Shown: positions 1-7,370 of the stretch, piece after piece | Position numbering within the stretch: position 1 is the stretch's first letter | Layout: each line of letters opens with the position of its first letter | From: Bacteroidales bacterium UBA5548 | GTDB taxonomy: Bacteria > Bacteroidota > Bacteroidia > Bacteroidales > UBA932 | NCBI GenBank assembly: GCA_002425935.1 | Contig: DINE01000011.1 | Location: forward strand, 44,186 to 61,003 | Reading direction: 5' to 3' | Length of the DNA: 16,818 nt | Notes under the pieces: model-generated | The model's database searches: none | What the model was told of the DNA's origin: nothing | Seen by the model: the letters and a program-made list of their open reading frames with translations, nothing else | Translations under genes and position numbers: made by a program

Positions 1-213
1 GTTCTCTTTTCAAAAAAGTTAAAATCTACAGATTTTCAAACCTACCTCCGGCCATCTCTAAAAGATGTCCCACAAAGAAAATCAAATCCGGAATGATAAA
101 ATCGTTCGAAAGCGAACCGGGATTTAATAAATTTATCTCTAAACTCAGATTGTCTCTCCCAATGGAGTAGCGCTTGGCAGATAAAAATTTTCAAGAAGAG
201 TTGCAAAATCAAA

Positions 214-241
214 AAAAGATGTTCCTCGTGGAACATCTTTT
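214..241 (-). terminator. Rho-independent terminator of mnmG
   Basis: A perfect 12-bp stem (214-225 with 230-241) closes a four-base loop. It lies about 45 bases past the mnmG stop codon. Read on the minus strand, the stem runs into a tract of seven T residues, as expected for intrinsic termination of the leftward operon. The plus-strand reading also gives a short T run, so it could act in both directions. The inner part of the stem is the parS-like sequence described separately. Confidence 0.75.
220..235. promoter_or_regulatory. parS-like centromere site (ParB binding)
   Basis: The 16-mer TGTTCCTCGTGGAACA is a near-palindrome. It differs from the general parS consensus (TGTTTCACGTGAAACA) at three positions, two of which form a compensating C/G pair, the third being the central T. 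ParB binding at parS sites near the origin drives chromosome segregation, and mnmG (gidA) is commonly found near parAB and oriC. A second, similar site lies inside mnmG at 644-659. The palindrome also forms the top of a terminator stem, so palindromy alone is not proof of ParB binding. Confidence 0.5.
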
Positions 242-286
242 ATTATAATATCTATCAATGAGATATGTTGCTTATCTTTATAAAAA

Positions 287-2239
287 CTATCTTCCAAAAT
301 AGACCAAAAGCACCGAAATGTCCGCAGGAGAGACACCGGGTATGCGTGATGCTTGTGATATTGTCTTTGGCCTATGTTTGGCAAGTTTTTGTCTGGACTC
401 TGTTGATATCGATTTAAGGGCCGAGTAGTCGAATTTGTCAGGAATTGCAATCTCTTCCAATTTTAAAATTTTATCGGCTATCCTTTTCTCCCTTTCAATA
501 TAACCTTTATACTTTATACGTATCTCTACAGACTCTAAAACCTCCTTTAGTACTATCTCTGTTGAAATATTGTCGTCATTTGGTACTTCAGGTTGGTATG
601 GAAGCGGTGTAACTGATTGTGGATGATTAAAATGGTCGAAAAAAGTTTCTCGTGGAACACTCTTTAAAAGAGGTTCGATACTCGCCTGTGGACGGGTTAA
701 TATATCAGCAAGTCTCTTTTTACTTGAAACCGGGGTTGATCCCACCTCTTGGAGGTATGGATTAATCTTATCAGGTGAAACAGATGTATTTTGCATATAA
801 TTTGTAAGACTCTCTACAGAGGAGTATTTTTTTAACATGAGTTTATATCTCTCCTCTGTGGCTAAACCAGACTTAAAGCCTATCTCTGTTAAGCGTAAAT
901 CTGCATTATCTTGTCTAAGTAAAATTCTATACTCGGCACGTGATGTAAACATCCGGTACGGTTCGTCCACCCCTTTTGTTACAAGGTCATCAATTAAGAC
1001 ACCTATGTACGCCTGATCCCGTTTTAAAACCAGAGGCTCTTTTTCATGAATTTTCAGGTGTGCATTTATTCCTGCCATCAGACCCTGTGCCGCAGCCTCT
1101 TCATACCCTGTTGTCCCGTTGATCTGTCCGGCAAAGTAAAGGTTGTTAATTATCTTTGTCTCCAGTGTGTGGTGTAGTTGCGTTGGCGGGAAGTAGTCGT
1201 ACTCTACCGCATATGCCGGACGGTATATGACAATGTTCTCAAACCCCGGTATAGCTCTTAGAGCCGAATATTGAACTTCAAGCGGAAGTGACGAAGAGAA
1301 CCCCTGAAGATAGTATTCGTTGGTATTCCACCCCTCCGGTTCTAAAAAGAGCTGATGGCTTGTTTTATCTGAGAAGGTCCTCAGTTTATCTTCTATGCTT
1401 GGGCAATATCTTGGACCTATGCCTGAAATTTTTCCGGAGAAGAGCGGTGAGTACTGAAATCCCTCCTTTAGTATATCGTGAACCGTGCTGTTGGTATGAA
1501 CCATGTAGCAGGAGAGTTGGTTCTTGTGATACTGAATTGGAGATGGGATATTAAGGAATGAGAACTTTTCCGGAGTTGAGTCACCCTCCTGTATCTGCAG
1601 CTCCTTAAGGTTTACGCTTCTTGCATCTATTCGTGGGGGTGTACCCGTTTTCATTCTGTCAACAGTAAATCCAGCCGAGAAGAGCTGCTCAGACAAGTGG
1701 AGAGATGGCATCTCCCCTATCCTGCCACCAACAGAACTGTTTTGTCCGATAAAGAGCTTTCCGTTAAGAAATGTTCCAGCTGTAAGAATTACTGCTTTGG
1801 ACATAAACGATGCACCCATTTCGGTTTTTACACCGGCAATATCTCCTCCATCGAATATAAACTCATTAACGGTATCCTGCCAGATGAAGAGATTTTTAGT
1901 ATGCTCAAGAACATATCTCCAGTTCATAGAAAAGTGCTGACGGTCACATTGAGCACGTGGACTCCACATTGCAGGACCCTTAGATCTGTTGAGCATCCTG
2001 AATTGTATGGTTGATGCGTCGGTAATAAGCCCTGTATAGCCGCCTAAGGCATCTATCTCTCTAACTATCTGCCCTTTAGCAATCCCTCCGATTGCCGGAT
2101 TACAGGACATCTGGGCAATTTTTCCCATATCCATTGTCAAAAGTAGCACTTTCGAACCCATCTTTGCTGCCGCATAAGCAGCTTCACACCCTGCATGGCC
2201 CGCACCAATGACTATAATATCAAATTTATCTCCTGTCAT
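287..2239 (-). CDS. mnmG: tRNA uridine-5-carboxymethylaminomethyl modification enzyme MnmG (GidA)
   Basis: FAD-dependent subunit of the MnmE-MnmG complex. It installs the (carboxymethyl)aminomethyl group on C5 of wobble uridine 34 in a subset of tRNAs, using methylene-tetrahydrofolate and NADH, in the cytoplasm. The 650-residue product has the N-terminal dinucleotide-binding motif GAGHAG (12-17), the conserved GPRYCPSIEDK segment with Cys279, the GQINGTTGYEEA motif (371-382) characteristic of the family, and the typical C-terminus with ADISVLLVYFG. Its length is slightly above the usual 620-630 residues but complete. It starts seven bases after the ybeY stop, so the two are co-transcribed. 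A parS-like sequence is embedded in its 3' part and a terminator follows. The identification is secure. Confidence 0.97.
   Translation of the reverse strand: MTGDKFDIIVIGAGHAGCEAAYAAAKMGSKVLLLTMDMGKIAQMSCNPAIGGIAKGQIVREIDALGGYTGLITDASTIQFRMLNRSKGPAMWSPRAQCDRQHFSMNWRYVLEHTKNLFIWQDTVNEFIFDGGDIAGVKTEMGASFMSKAVILTAGTFLNGKLFIGQNSSVGGRIGEMPSLHLSEQLFSAGFTVDRMKTGTPPRIDARSVNLKELQIQEGDSTPEKFSFLNIPSPIQYHKNQLSCYMVHTNSTVHDILKEGFQYSPLFSGKISGIGPRYCPSIEDKLRTFSDKTSHQLFLEPEGWNTNEYYLQGFSSSLPLEVQYSALRAIPGFENIVIYRPAYAVEYDYFPPTQLHHTLETKIINNLYFAGQINGTTGYEEAAAQGLMAGINAHLKIHEKEPLVLKRDQAYIGVLIDDLVTKGVDEPYRMFTSRAEYRILLRQDNADLRLTEIGFKSGLATEERYKLMLKKYSSVESLTNYMQNTSVSPDKINPYLQEVGSTPVSSKKRLADILTRPQASIEPLLKSVPRETFFDHFNHPQSVTPLPYQPEVPNDDNISTEIVLKEVLESVEIRIKYKGYIEREKRIADKILKLEEIAIPDKFDYSALKSISTESRQKLAKHRPKTISQASRIPGVSPADISVLLVYFGR
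644..659. promoter_or_regulatory. second parS-like site inside mnmG
   Basis: AGTTTCTCGTGGAACA matches the site at 220-235 at 14 of 16 positions, including the whole CTCGTGGAACA half. It lies inside the mnmG coding region. Here it is not part of a long stem, so terminator function does not explain it. Two such sites 424 bases apart support ParB binding, but this is inferred from sequence resemblance only. Confidence 0.4.
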
Positions 2240-2246
2240 CTTCTTA

Positions 2247-2681
2247 TTAAATAACTGCTTTCATGGTAAGAGCCCTCTCTTCAAGCTCTCTCATTCTCTT
2301 TTTCTGAATTGATGTTTTATCTTTAAAACCCATCAAATGAAGTACTCCGTGTATTATAACCCTGTTCAGCTCATTTTCGAATTCAGTTTTGTACAAAGTG
2401 GCATTCTCTTTTACAGAGTCAATACTAATAATTATATCACCACTTAGAATATTACCTTCACAGTAATCGAAGGTAATTATATCTGTATAGTAGTCGTGGT
2501 TTAAAAATCGTCTGTTAATGTCAAGAATGTAGCTGTCGCTGCAAAAAATAATATTAATATCTCCTACTCTTAACTTTTTGCCATCCTGAGCTAATTCAAT
2601 AACAACACTTTTAATCCAATTGTTGTTCTCCCGCTTTTTTCTGAAATTAAAAGTGGTATCCTCTTTAAAATATTTAATCAT
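2247..2681 (-). CDS. ybeY: endoribonuclease YbeY (rRNA maturation factor)
   Basis: Small metal-dependent endoribonuclease involved in 16S rRNA 3'-end maturation and ribosome quality control. I chose the ATG at 2681, giving 144 residues, which matches the family length. An upstream in-frame start at 2750 would add 23 unrelated residues and overlap the preceding gene. The signature HGVLHLMGF with His111 and His115 is present. The third metal ligand, His in the canonical HGxLHLxGYDH motif, is Asp121 here (GFKDKT). I recall this substitution as common in Bacteroidota homologues. The gene sits between an AhpD-like gene (35 bases upstream) and mnmG (7 bases downstream), the ybeY-mnmG order being frequent in this phylum. 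Confidence 0.93.
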   Translation of the reverse strand: MIKYFKEDTTFNFRKKRENNNWIKSVVIELAQDGKKLRVGDINIIFCSDSYILDINRRFLNHDYYTDIITFDYCEGNILSGDIIISIDSVKENATLYKTEFENELNRVIIHGVLHLMGFKDKTSIQKKRMRELEERALTMKAVI

Positions 2682-2716
2682 CGGGTAAACCCTTCTGTTG
2701 AAAATTTGTTTTAAAT

Positions 2717-3067
2717 TTATCTTTTGTTGTTCTCTTCCAGGAGATCCCAATATTCAATGGCTCTTCTGGTATGAGGTATAACAATTGAACCGCCAACAAG
2801 GTTTGCCACTGCAAAGACCTCAAAGGCCTGCTCTCTGGTAACACCAAGTTCATAACATTTTTCAATATGATATTTGACACAATCATCGCATCTGAGTACA
2901 AGAGAGGAGACAAGTCCCAGTATCTCTTTGGTTTGTGCAGAGAGCGCTCCCTCTTCATAAGTTCTTGTGTCAAGATTGAAAAATCTTTTGAAAAAAAGAG
3001 AGCCGGAATCAAGTATAACTTTGTTCATTTTGGCACGATATGTGCGGAATTGGGCGATCGAATTCAT
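2717..3067 (-). CDS. AhpD-like carboxymuconolactone decarboxylase family protein
   Basis: Product of 116 residues from the ATG at 3067. A longer in-frame reading to 3226 would run into mdh and adds no family sequence. It carries the AhpD catalytic arrangement Glu48, Cys60-x-x-Cys63 and His67, with exactly the Glu-to-Cys spacing of AhpD. This suggests a thiol-disulfide or alkylhydroperoxidase-type redox activity rather than lactone decarboxylation. The C-terminal VGGSIVIPHTRRA segment is also typical of the superfamily. It is probably the first gene of the operon with ybeY and mnmG and is divergent from mdh, 55 bases away. The specific substrate cannot be deduced. Confidence 0.85.
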   Translation of the reverse strand: MNSIAQFRTYRAKMNKVILDSGSLFFKRFFNLDTRTYEEGALSAQTKEILGLVSSLVLRCDDCVKYHIEKCYELGVTREQAFEVFAVANLVGGSIVIPHTRRAIEYWDLLEENNKR

Positions 3068-3081
3068 TGTTGATTTTTTTG

Positions 3082-3089
3082 CAAAACTA
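3082..3089 (-). promoter_or_regulatory. candidate -7 promoter element for the AhpD-ybeY-mnmG operon
   Basis: The minus strand reads TAGTTTTG, a full match to the Bacteroidota -7 consensus TAnnTTTG. It lies 14 bases upstream of the chosen start codon. No clear -33 TTTG was seen at the expected distance, and the leader would be very short, so the call is tentative. Confidence 0.4.
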
Positions 3090-3122
3090 CAAAATAAAAG
3101 TAAACTTAAATTCTTTTGAATT

Positions 3123-4064
3123 ATGTCAAAAATTACGGTAATCGGAGCGGGAAATGTTGGTGCTACCTGCACCAATGCAATGGCCAACATGCAGTTTGCC
3201 TCCGAAATAGTGCTGCTGGATATCAAAGAGGGTCTGGCTGAGGGAAAAGCAACTGATATGATGCAGACGGCTAAATTATACCGATACTATACAAAAGTGC
3301 GCGGTGTTACAATGGATTATGAAGCAACAGCCGATTCAGATGTAATTGTGGTTACCTCCGGAATACCTCGTAAGCCGGGAATGACAAGAGAGGAGCTTAT
3401 AGAGACTAATGCAAACATTGTGAGCAATGTAGTTGAAAACTCTCTTAAATATTCGCCCAATGCAATTGTTGTGGTTATTTCAAATCCAATGGATACCATG
3501 ACCTATCTGACATTGAAAAAGACCGGTCTTCCTAAAAACAGAATAATTGGTATGGGCGGCATACTTGACAGCAGCCGTTTTACAGATTACCTGAGTATCG
3601 CACTTGATGTTCCTTCAAGCGATATAGAGGGAATGGTTATAGGCGGTCACGGCGATACAACAATGATTCCTCTAGCCAGATATGCAAGCTACAAGGGAAT
3701 ACCTGTAAATAAACTCCTCTCAGCAGATAAGCTTGGCAAAGTTATTGCAGATACTATGGTAGGAGGCGCTACTTTGACAAAAATGCTCGGAACATCTGCC
3801 TGGTATGCTCCCGGAGCTGCAGGAGCCGTACTGGTAAAGGCAATTATTCTTGACGAGAAGAAACTATATCCTTGTTGTGTTTATCTTGACGGGGAATACG
3901 GACAGAAGGATATTTGCATTGGAGTACCGGTATCGGTTGGAAAAAACGGATGGGAAAAGATTGTTGAGTTTGATTTGACAGAGGATGAATTTGAGCTCTT
4001 TAGAAAAAGTTCTGACGCGGTCAGGTCTACAAATAAGATTCTTAGCGATATGAATATTATTTGA
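3123..4064 (+). CDS. mdh: malate dehydrogenase (LDH-like type)
   Basis: NAD-dependent cytosolic interconversion of malate and oxaloacetate in the TCA or reductive succinate pathway. The 313-residue product shows the Rossmann motif GAGNVGA (8-14) and Asp33 at the end of the second strand, which favours NAD over NADP. It also has substrate-binding arginines at 83 and 89 in the mobile loop and at 152, the catalytic pair Asp149 and His176, and the NPMDTMTY segment (121-128). The order and spacing match the lactate-dehydrogenase-like malate dehydrogenases of Bacteroidota and Chlorobi. It is divergent from the AhpD-like gene. Its stop codon overlaps the promoter-like element of the following tRNA gene, and no terminator is visible between them. 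Confidence 0.95.
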   Translation: MSKITVIGAGNVGATCTNAMANMQFASEIVLLDIKEGLAEGKATDMMQTAKLYRYYTKVRGVTMDYEATADSDVIVVTSGIPRKPGMTREELIETNANIVSNVVENSLKYSPNAIVVVISNPMDTMTYLTLKKTGLPKNRIIGMGGILDSSRFTDYLSIALDVPSSDIEGMVIGGHGDTTMIPLARYASYKGIPVNKLLSADKLGKVIADTMVGGATLTKMLGTSAWYAPGAAGAVLVKAIILDEKKLYPCCVYLDGEYGQKDICIGVPVSVGKNGWEKIVEFDLTEDEFELFRKSSDAVRSTNKILSDMNII

Positions 4065-4088
4065 TTTCAAAATATTTTCGCATCTTTG
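4060..4088 (+). promoter_or_regulatory. candidate promoter of tRNA-Ala
   Basis: A TTTG (4060-4063, overlapping the mdh stop codon) is followed after 17 bases by CATCTTTG (4081-4088), which matches TAnnTTTG at seven of eight positions. The inferred start site lies some ten bases before the mature tRNA. The spacer is slightly shorter than usual for the -33/-7 pair. Confidence 0.45.
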
Positions 4089-4104
4089 CACTGCAAAATT
4101 TTAG

Positions 4105-4178
<74 letters not shown>

Positions 4179-4179
4179 C

Positions 4180-4217
4180 GAGTTTTTAACACTTTTTAGA
4201 AAACTCTATAGTGTTAA
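4180..4217 (+). repeat. two overlapping inverted repeats after tRNA-Ala
   Basis: One perfect 7-bp stem joins 4180-4186 (GAGTTTT) with 4200-4206. Another perfect 8-bp stem joins 4186-4193 (TTAACACT) with 4210-4217. The 5' arm of the second lies in the loop of the first, so the two hairpins exclude each other unless they form a pseudoknot. No T tract follows the second stem. They may terminate, protect or process the tRNA transcript, or be chance structure in AT-rich DNA. Confidence 0.35.
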
Positions 4218-4264
4218 TAATGTAGTACTTAAGATTATTTACGCCAAGTTTATTAACAATTACT

Positions 4265-4295
4265 TTTGGTAAATAATTAATTGTTTTTAATTTTA
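4265..4295 (+). promoter_or_regulatory. candidate promoter of the TonB gene
   Basis: TTTG (4265-4268) and TAATTTTA (4288-4295, seven of eight to TAnnTTTG) are separated by 19 bases, as expected for the Bacteroidota primary sigma factor. Transcription would start near 4301, giving a leader of under 30 bases before the ATG at 4329. Confidence 0.55.
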
Positions 4296-4328
4296 CAATC
4301 CAAATTAAATCTGAACAGACACACAGTT

Positions 4329-5021
4329 ATGGAAGTAAAAAAGACACCTAAGGCAAATCTCGAGAACAAAAAGCTGTTATTCAGAGAAATAGGTCTGATA
4401 GTTACATTGCTTTTAGTTTTAGGAGGGTTTGAATACAAAACCTATGAGAAGAGCATCTCTGAACTGGGGGATAACAATGCTGCCCTCATTGAAGAAGAGA
4501 TGATACCAATTACCAATGAAACTCCGCCTCCACCACCGGAAATGCCAAAAATTCCAGTTGTTTCTGACGAGATCGTTATCGTTGACGACGATATGAAGAT
4601 TACTACAGATCTTATCATCAGCACAGAAGACAACAAGAATCTTGGTGTTGAAATTAAGGAGTATGTTCAGGGCAGGAAAGAAGAGGTAGTTGAAGAGGAA
4701 GAACTCCCGTTTATAATGGTTGAAGAGAAGCCTAAATTCCAGGGCGGTGACGAAAACGATTTTACAAGATGGGTAGCTGAAAGATTGGTTTATCCGGAAA
4801 TAGCAAAGGAGAACGGCGTTCAAGGTCGTGTTTACCTTACATTCCGTGTTAATACAGATGGTAGCGTGAGCGAAGTGAAAGTCCTGAGGGGTGTTGACCC
4901 GTCACTTGATAAAGAGGCTGTTCGTGTAGTTTCAATGTCTCCAAAATGGACTCCGGGAAGACAAAGGAACAAACCTGTAAGGGTTGTTTACCAGTTCCCT
5001 GTGATATTCCAGCTCAGATAA
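4329..5021 (+). CDS. TonB family energy transducer
   Basis: Periplasm-spanning protein that passes proton-motive-force energy from ExbB/ExbD to outer-membrane TonB-dependent receptors, including SusC-type transporters. From the ATG at 4329 the product has 230 residues. A TTG in the same frame at 4281 is less likely and would place the promoter inside the gene. It has a short charged cytoplasmic N-terminus, one membrane helix at about 21-35, a proline-rich patch (PPPPPEMPKIP, 66-76), an acidic linker, and a C-terminal TonB domain at about 150-230 with the typical YPEIAKENGVQGRVYLTF and SPKWTPGRQ segments. No exbB or exbD is adjacent, so its exact receptor partners are unknown. A hairpin terminator follows. 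Confidence 0.92.
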   Translation: MEVKKTPKANLENKKLLFREIGLIVTLLLVLGGFEYKTYEKSISELGDNNAALIEEEMIPITNETPPPPPEMPKIPVVSDEIVIVDDDMKITTDLIISTEDNKNLGVEIKEYVQGRKEEVVEEEELPFIMVEEKPKFQGGDENDFTRWVAERLVYPEIAKENGVQGRVYLTFRVNTDGSVSEVKVLRGVDPSLDKEAVRVVSMSPKWTPGRQRNKPVRVVYQFPVIFQLR

Positions 5022-5049
5022 GTTTAATTACACAAACTTTGAAACATAA

Positions 5050-5078
5050 AGGCTGCCTCGCAAGAAGCAGTCTTTTTT
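5050..5078 (+). terminator. terminator between tonB and hflX
   Basis: A ten-pair stem (5050-5059 with 5064-5073, one C-A mismatch and one G-T pair) closes a GCAA tetraloop and runs into six T residues. It fits an intrinsic terminator for the TonB gene. Its T tract ends only nine bases before the hflX start codon, so hflX must be expressed by read-through or from a promoter that leaves this hairpin in its leader. Confidence 0.75.
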
Positions 5079-5087
5079 ATATAATTA

Positions 5088-6251
5088 ATGGAAAAAACCG
5101 TATTAGTCGCAGTATCGTCCAACAACGATGAAGAGAGCAAAGTCAGGGAGTACCTTGATGAGCTTGAATTTCTGGCAGAGACTGCAGGTGCTCAGTCTCA
5201 GAAGAGATTTATCCAGAATCTGGATAAACCAAACCCTAAAACCTATCTGGGGAGCGGAAAAATAGATGAAATAAAACAGTATATCACCGAAAATGAGATT
5301 AAACTTGTCATTTTTGATGATGAACTCTCGCCATCCCAGCTTAGAAACATCGAGAGGGAACTTGAGTGCCGAATTCTTGACAGAACAAACCTTATTCTTG
5401 ATATTTTTGCACAAAGAGCAAAGACTGCCTATGCAAAGACACAGGTAGAACTTGCACAGTATCAGTATCTTTTGCCTAGGTTGACACGTATGTGGACTCA
5501 CCTTGAGAGGCAGCGGGGAGGTATTGGTATGAGAGGTCCCGGTGAGAGCCAGATTGAGACAGACAGACGAATAATTCTTGATAAGATAAGTCGTTTAAAG
5601 GAGCACTTAAAGAAGATTGACCGCCAGATGGCATCGCAAAGAGGAAATAGGGGCAGTCTTGTAAGAATTTCTCTCGTGGGGTACACCAATGTCGGGAAGA
5701 GTACATTAATGAATCTGCTTGCTAAAAGTGAGGTTTTTGCAGAGAATAAACTCTTTGCAACACTTGATACTACGGTAAGAAAGGTTGTAATTGAGAACGT
5801 TCCGTTTTTACTTAGTGATACAGTTGGTTTTATCAGGAAACTACCCCATCAGCTTGTTGAATCGTTCAAAAGCACCCTTGACGAGGTGAGGGAGTCAGAT
5901 ATTCTTCTTCATGTTGTGGATATTTCACACCCCAACTTTCAGGAGCACATATCTGTTGTGGAACAGACTCTCATAGAGATTGGTGCAAAGGACAAACCTG
6001 TATTACTTGTTTTCAACAAGATTGACGCATACAACTATGTTCCTCAGGATGAGTTTGATTTTGGGCAAAAAAAGCCTGAAAACTACAGTCTTGCCGAACT
6101 TAAAAACAGTTGGATGAATAAAGAGCATGCACCGTGCATCTTTATCTCGGCCAAGCAAAAGACCAATATAGATAAGCTAAGAAACGACCTCTACAAAATG
6201 GTCGCAGAGATTCACGCAGGAAGATACCCTTTTAATAACTTCCTCTGGTAA
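5088..6251 (+). CDS. hflX: GTPase HflX
   Basis: Ribosome-associated GTPase that splits stalled or stress-inactivated 70S ribosomes, acting in the cytoplasm. The 387-residue product has the HflX N-terminal domain with the glycine-rich RGGIGMRGPGESQIETDRR segment (143-161). A coiled linker follows, then the G domain: P-loop GYTNVGKST (198-206), DTVGF (244-248), NKID (310-313) and SAK (354-356). Length is typical for the family, and the ATG at 5088 begins a recognisable N-terminus. No ribosome-binding site is visible. The upstream hairpin sits in or before its leader, and its last 20 bases overlap the 3' end of the convergent S58 peptidase gene. Confidence 0.96.
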   Translation: MEKTVLVAVSSNNDEESKVREYLDELEFLAETAGAQSQKRFIQNLDKPNPKTYLGSGKIDEIKQYITENEIKLVIFDDELSPSQLRNIERELECRILDRTNLILDIFAQRAKTAYAKTQVELAQYQYLLPRLTRMWTHLERQRGGIGMRGPGESQIETDRRIILDKISRLKEHLKKIDRQMASQRGNRGSLVRISLVGYTNVGKSTLMNLLAKSEVFAENKLFATLDTTVRKVVIENVPFLLSDTVGFIRKLPHQLVESFKSTLDEVRESDILLHVVDISHPNFQEHISVVEQTLIEIGAKDKPVLLVFNKIDAYNYVPQDEFDFGQKKPENYSLAELKNSWMNKEHAPCIFISAKQKTNIDKLRNDLYKMVAEIHAGRYPFNNFLW

Positions 6252-7359
6252 GAGCCCTTTTAATCTCTTTTACCACTATCTCTTTCGGCAGCTCCTCCAC
6301 TACCCTGCCGTTGAATCCCTTTGTTGTTTTCGCTGCAAAAAGCGAGTTTATAAGAGCCTCTTCGGTAGCCTCTATTGTTGCCAGAAAGAGGGATGACATT
6401 GAGTGGTTGTGCAGCTCAACAGGGCTGTAAAATAGAGTTTTCTCGTCAATGAGGTTCTCTTTGGCAACAGAGAGTGCAATTACGTAGTCTCCGCTTCCGT
6501 TTGATGCAATTCCTCCTGTCTTGGCTAACCCCATCATTGCTCTTTTAGCAAGCCTCTCGAGGTTTCTTGAGGTAAGTGGAGCGTCAGTAATTACAACCAT
6601 CATACATGACCCGTCGGCATCTTTGTCAACATCACGTTTGAAGTCGTATTTTCCCAGAATTTTGCCTATCTGTACACCTGCAATCTCCAGAACTCCTCCA
6701 AAGTTTGACTGAACAAGAACGCCTACTGTGTATCCACCCAAAGAGGCCGGAAGAACTCTTGAAGAGGTGCCGATGCCTCCCTTAAAACCAAAACAGATAG
6801 TGCCGGTGCCTGCACCTACCCCACCCTCCTCAACGGGGCCTGTTTTGGCAGCGTCAATAGCCTCTATCACATGTTCTGGTTTGACATATCTTGCCCTGAT
6901 ATTATTAAGTCCGCCATCATTTGTTTCACCTACAACACCGTTTACAGAGCCGATTGCAGAATTTCCCTCTTGCTTTAAAGTATAGGTAATCAGCGCGTCA
7001 AGAGCTGCTGATACGCTTAGGGTGTTGGTTAGAATAACAGGGGTCTCTATATTACCCAACTCCTTGACCTGCGTGTAACCTGCCAGTTTACCAAATCCGT
7101 TCCCGACATAAATAGCGGCAGGTGTCTTTTTCTGAAAAAGGTTCCCCTCGTGTGGAATTATTGCGGTTACTCCTGTTCTCATATCATCTCCCGCAATTAA
7201 TGTTTTATGCCCTACTCTTACCCCCGGAACATCGGTTATCGCATTAAATTTTCCAGGTTTAAAAATGCCTGTCTCAATTCCAAAATCTCTCATTCTGATC
7301 TGAGAAGTTGCTGCTGAAGTTAAAATCAGCAACAGGGCAAGGGGGATTAACTTTTTCAT
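6232..7359 (-). CDS. P1/S58 family peptidase (DmpA-like aminopeptidase/esterase), exported
   Basis: Member of the DmpA family of self-processing Ntn-fold enzymes, known as L-aminopeptidase/D-esterases or beta-peptidyl aminopeptidases. I start it at the ATG at 7359 (375 residues), where a clear Sec signal peptide begins (hydrophobic 4-14, likely cleavage near SAATSQ). The upstream extension overlaps the preceding gene. Family landmarks are TDVPGVRVGH (42-51), GVVGETNDGG (141-150) and GGVGAGTG (179-186). KGGIGTSSR (193-201) contains the expected Gly-Thr/Ser autoprocessing site that creates the N-terminal nucleophile. It acts in the periplasm if the signal peptide is real. It is 11 bases downstream of an alpha/beta hydrolase gene, probably one transcript. 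Substrates cannot be inferred. Confidence 0.88.
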   Translation of the reverse strand: MKKLIPLALLLILTSAATSQIRMRDFGIETGIFKPGKFNAITDVPGVRVGHKTLIAGDDMRTGVTAIIPHEGNLFQKKTPAAIYVGNGFGKLAGYTQVKELGNIETPVILTNTLSVSAALDALITYTLKQEGNSAIGSVNGVVGETNDGGLNNIRARYVKPEHVIEAIDAAKTGPVEEGGVGAGTGTICFGFKGGIGTSSRVLPASLGGYTVGVLVQSNFGGVLEIAGVQIGKILGKYDFKRDVDKDADGSCMMVVITDAPLTSRNLERLAKRAMMGLAKTGGIASNGSGDYVIALSVAKENLIDEKTLFYSPVELHNHSMSSLFLATIEATEEALINSLFAAKTTKGFNGRVVEELPKEIVVKEIKRALTRGSY

Positions 7360-7370
7360 AATTATTTGAT

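Noticed and set aside
3..170. Plus-strand frame open from the window edge to a TAG at 170, about 55 codons
   Set aside because: It could be the 3' end of a gene entering from the left, but the translation is rich in Lys, Ser and Phe, matches nothing I recognise, and other frames are also partly open in this AT-rich stretch.
42..236. Minus-strand 64-codon frame starting in the terminator hairpin
   Set aside because: Its start codon lies within the terminator/parS stem and the composition looks like non-coding AT-rich sequence; no family resemblance.
661..673. Perfect palindrome CTCTTTAAAAGAG inside mnmG
   Set aside because: Short, AT-rich, and located in coding sequence; likely chance.
931..946. 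CACGTGA core in mnmG
   Set aside because: Matches parS only over seven central bases, which is expected by chance in a gene of this length.
1945..1960. CACGTGGA core in mnmG resembling a third parS site
   Set aside because: Only the centre matches; the outer arms do not, and the bases encode the conserved MnmG segment around SPRAQC.
4281..4328. TTG start giving a 16-residue longer TonB protein
   Set aside because: The TTG lies within the promoter spacer and the extension lacks family resemblance; the ATG at 4329 gives a normal N-terminus before the membrane helix.
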